Assembly: GCA_019114115.1 (NCBI GenBank)
Contig: DXGD01000396.1
Coordinates: forward strand, 1-6,127
DNA from: Candidatus Nesterenkonia stercoripullorum
GTDB taxonomy: Bacteria > Actinomycetota > Actinomycetes > Actinomycetales > Micrococcaceae
Reading direction: 5' to 3'
DNA length: 6,127 nt
The position numbers and the translations under genes were made by a program. Positions 5,472 through 6,127 of this stretch are shown piece after piece. Numbering within the stretch: position 1 is the stretch's first letter; each line of letters begins with the position of its first letter. A model generated the notes under the pieces. It was given only the letters and a program-made list of their open reading frames with translations. It did not search any database and was not told the DNA's origin.

Positions 5472-6127
5472 ATGAAGACCTTGATCACCAACGGCACAAT
5501 CGTCAACGCGACCGGTACGGCGCAGGCCGACGTGCTCATCGACGGCGAGACGATCGTCGCCGTGTTCACCCCGGGAAGTCACGAGGTGCAGGCCGATAAG
5601 ATCATCGACGCCGCGGGCAAGTACGTGATTCCTGGCGGAATCGACGCTCACACCCATATGCAGATGCCGTTCGGCGGCACCAACGCCTCCGATACGTTCG
5701 AGACCGGGACCCGGGCCGCCGCCTGGGGCGGGACGACGATGATCATCGACTTCGCCATCCAGAAGCACGGTGAGCGCGTCCAGGAGAGCCTGGCCACATG
5801 GCACGAGCTGGCTGGCGGGAACTGCGCTGTCGACTACAGCTTCCACCAGGTCATCGGTGACGTCAACGAGGAGTCGCTGAAGGCGATGGAGATGCTCATC
5901 GACGAGGGCGTCAGCTCTTACAAGATGTTCATGGCCTATCCCGGCGTCTTCTACGCAGACGACGCGCAGATCCTGCGAGCGATGCAGAAGTCCCGGGAGC
6001 TCGGCATGATGACGATGATGCACGCCGAGAACGGCCCTGCCATCGATGTGCTCGCCGAGCAGCTGGCAGACCAGGGCAAGACGGCGCCGTACTATCACGG
6101 GATCGCCCGCGCCTGGCAGCTGGAGGA
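5472..6127 (+). CDS. Dihydropyrimidinase (hydantoinase family), 3' end cut by window
   Basis: The first 218 residues of a metal-dependent cyclic amidohydrolase that opens 5,6-dihydrouracil or dihydrothymine to the N-carbamoyl-beta-amino acid. It supplies the substrate of the enzyme encoded upstream. It has the N-terminal beta-sandwich start (TLITNGTIVNATG), the metal-binding pair H60/H62 in GIDAHTHM, and FGGTNASDTFETGTRAA. The carboxylated lysine K151 is in SYKMFMAYPG, with Y156 nearby, and metal ligand H184 is in HAENG. These positions agree with the usual family numbering to within a residue or so. The full protein should be about 460-480 residues, so more than half lies beyond the window. 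ATG at 5472 follows AGGGGGAG (5458-5465) by 6 bases. D-hydantoinases are close relatives, and the neighbour favours the pyrimidine role. The gene is open to the last base with no frameshift seen. Confidence 0.9.
   Translation, partial: MKTLITNGTIVNATGTAQADVLIDGETIVAVFTPGSHEVQADKIIDAAGKYVIPGGIDAHTHMQMPFGGTNASDTFETGTRAAAWGGTTMIIDFAIQKHGERVQESLATWHELAGGNCAVDYSFHQVIGDVNEESLKAMEMLIDEGVSSYKMFMAYPGVFYADDAQILRAMQKSRELGMMTMMHAENGPAIDVLAEQLADQGKTAPYYHGIARAWQLE

Noticed and set aside
5418..6098. A 226-codon minus-strand frame opposite the dihydropyrimidinase.
   Set aside because: The plus-strand frame carries all metal-ligand motifs and runs to the window edge; the opposite frame is a His/Val/Asp-rich reverse reading with no domain.

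Overview
The window is GC-rich, strongly codon-biased DNA with tight gene packing. Together with Actinomycetota-type protein families, this suggests a high-GC Gram-positive actinomycete, possibly Micrococcales-like such as Brevibacterium, Microbacterium or Arthrobacter. No rRNA or marker gene is present, so the placement is an inference. No mobile element, CRISPR array, tRNA or rRNA was seen.

Layout. (1) 59-1878, plus strand: a two-component operon with an OmpR/PhoB-type response regulator of the CutR-like kind, overlapping its sensor kinase by ATGA. The kinase gene ends in a very strong terminator-like hairpin that lies inside its own coding sequence. (2) 1943-2455, minus strand: a YhbS-like GNAT N-acetyltransferase convergent with the kinase. 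(3) 2619-4136, minus strand: a flavoprotein monooxygenase with Baeyer-Villiger fingerprints. It is preceded by a possible 26-codon leader ORF (4133-4213) whose stop overlaps the GTG start of the monooxygenase. (4) 4214-4593: a 380-base divergent control region, locally AT-rich, with several operator-like inverted repeats, a candidate promoter and a four-copy short tandem repeat ending at a ribosome binding site. (5) 4594-6127, plus strand: a nitrilase-superfamily beta-ureidopropionase followed by the first 218 codons of a dihydropyrimidinase, which runs off the window.

How the genes work together. The last two genes carry out consecutive steps of reductive pyrimidine breakdown. Dihydropyrimidinase opens dihydrouracil or dihydrothymine to the N-carbamoyl-beta-amino acid, and beta-ureidopropionase hydrolyses that to beta-alanine or beta-aminoisobutyrate, CO2 and ammonia. 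Active-site residues favour this over a D-hydantoinase/D-carbamoylase pair. The two-component system is self-contained and its target genes are not visible. The monooxygenase has no recognisable pathway partner here. I saw no clear new defence or mobile system. The least explained parts are the divergent control region, the tandem repeat, the coupled leader ORF and the terminator embedded in the kinase gene.
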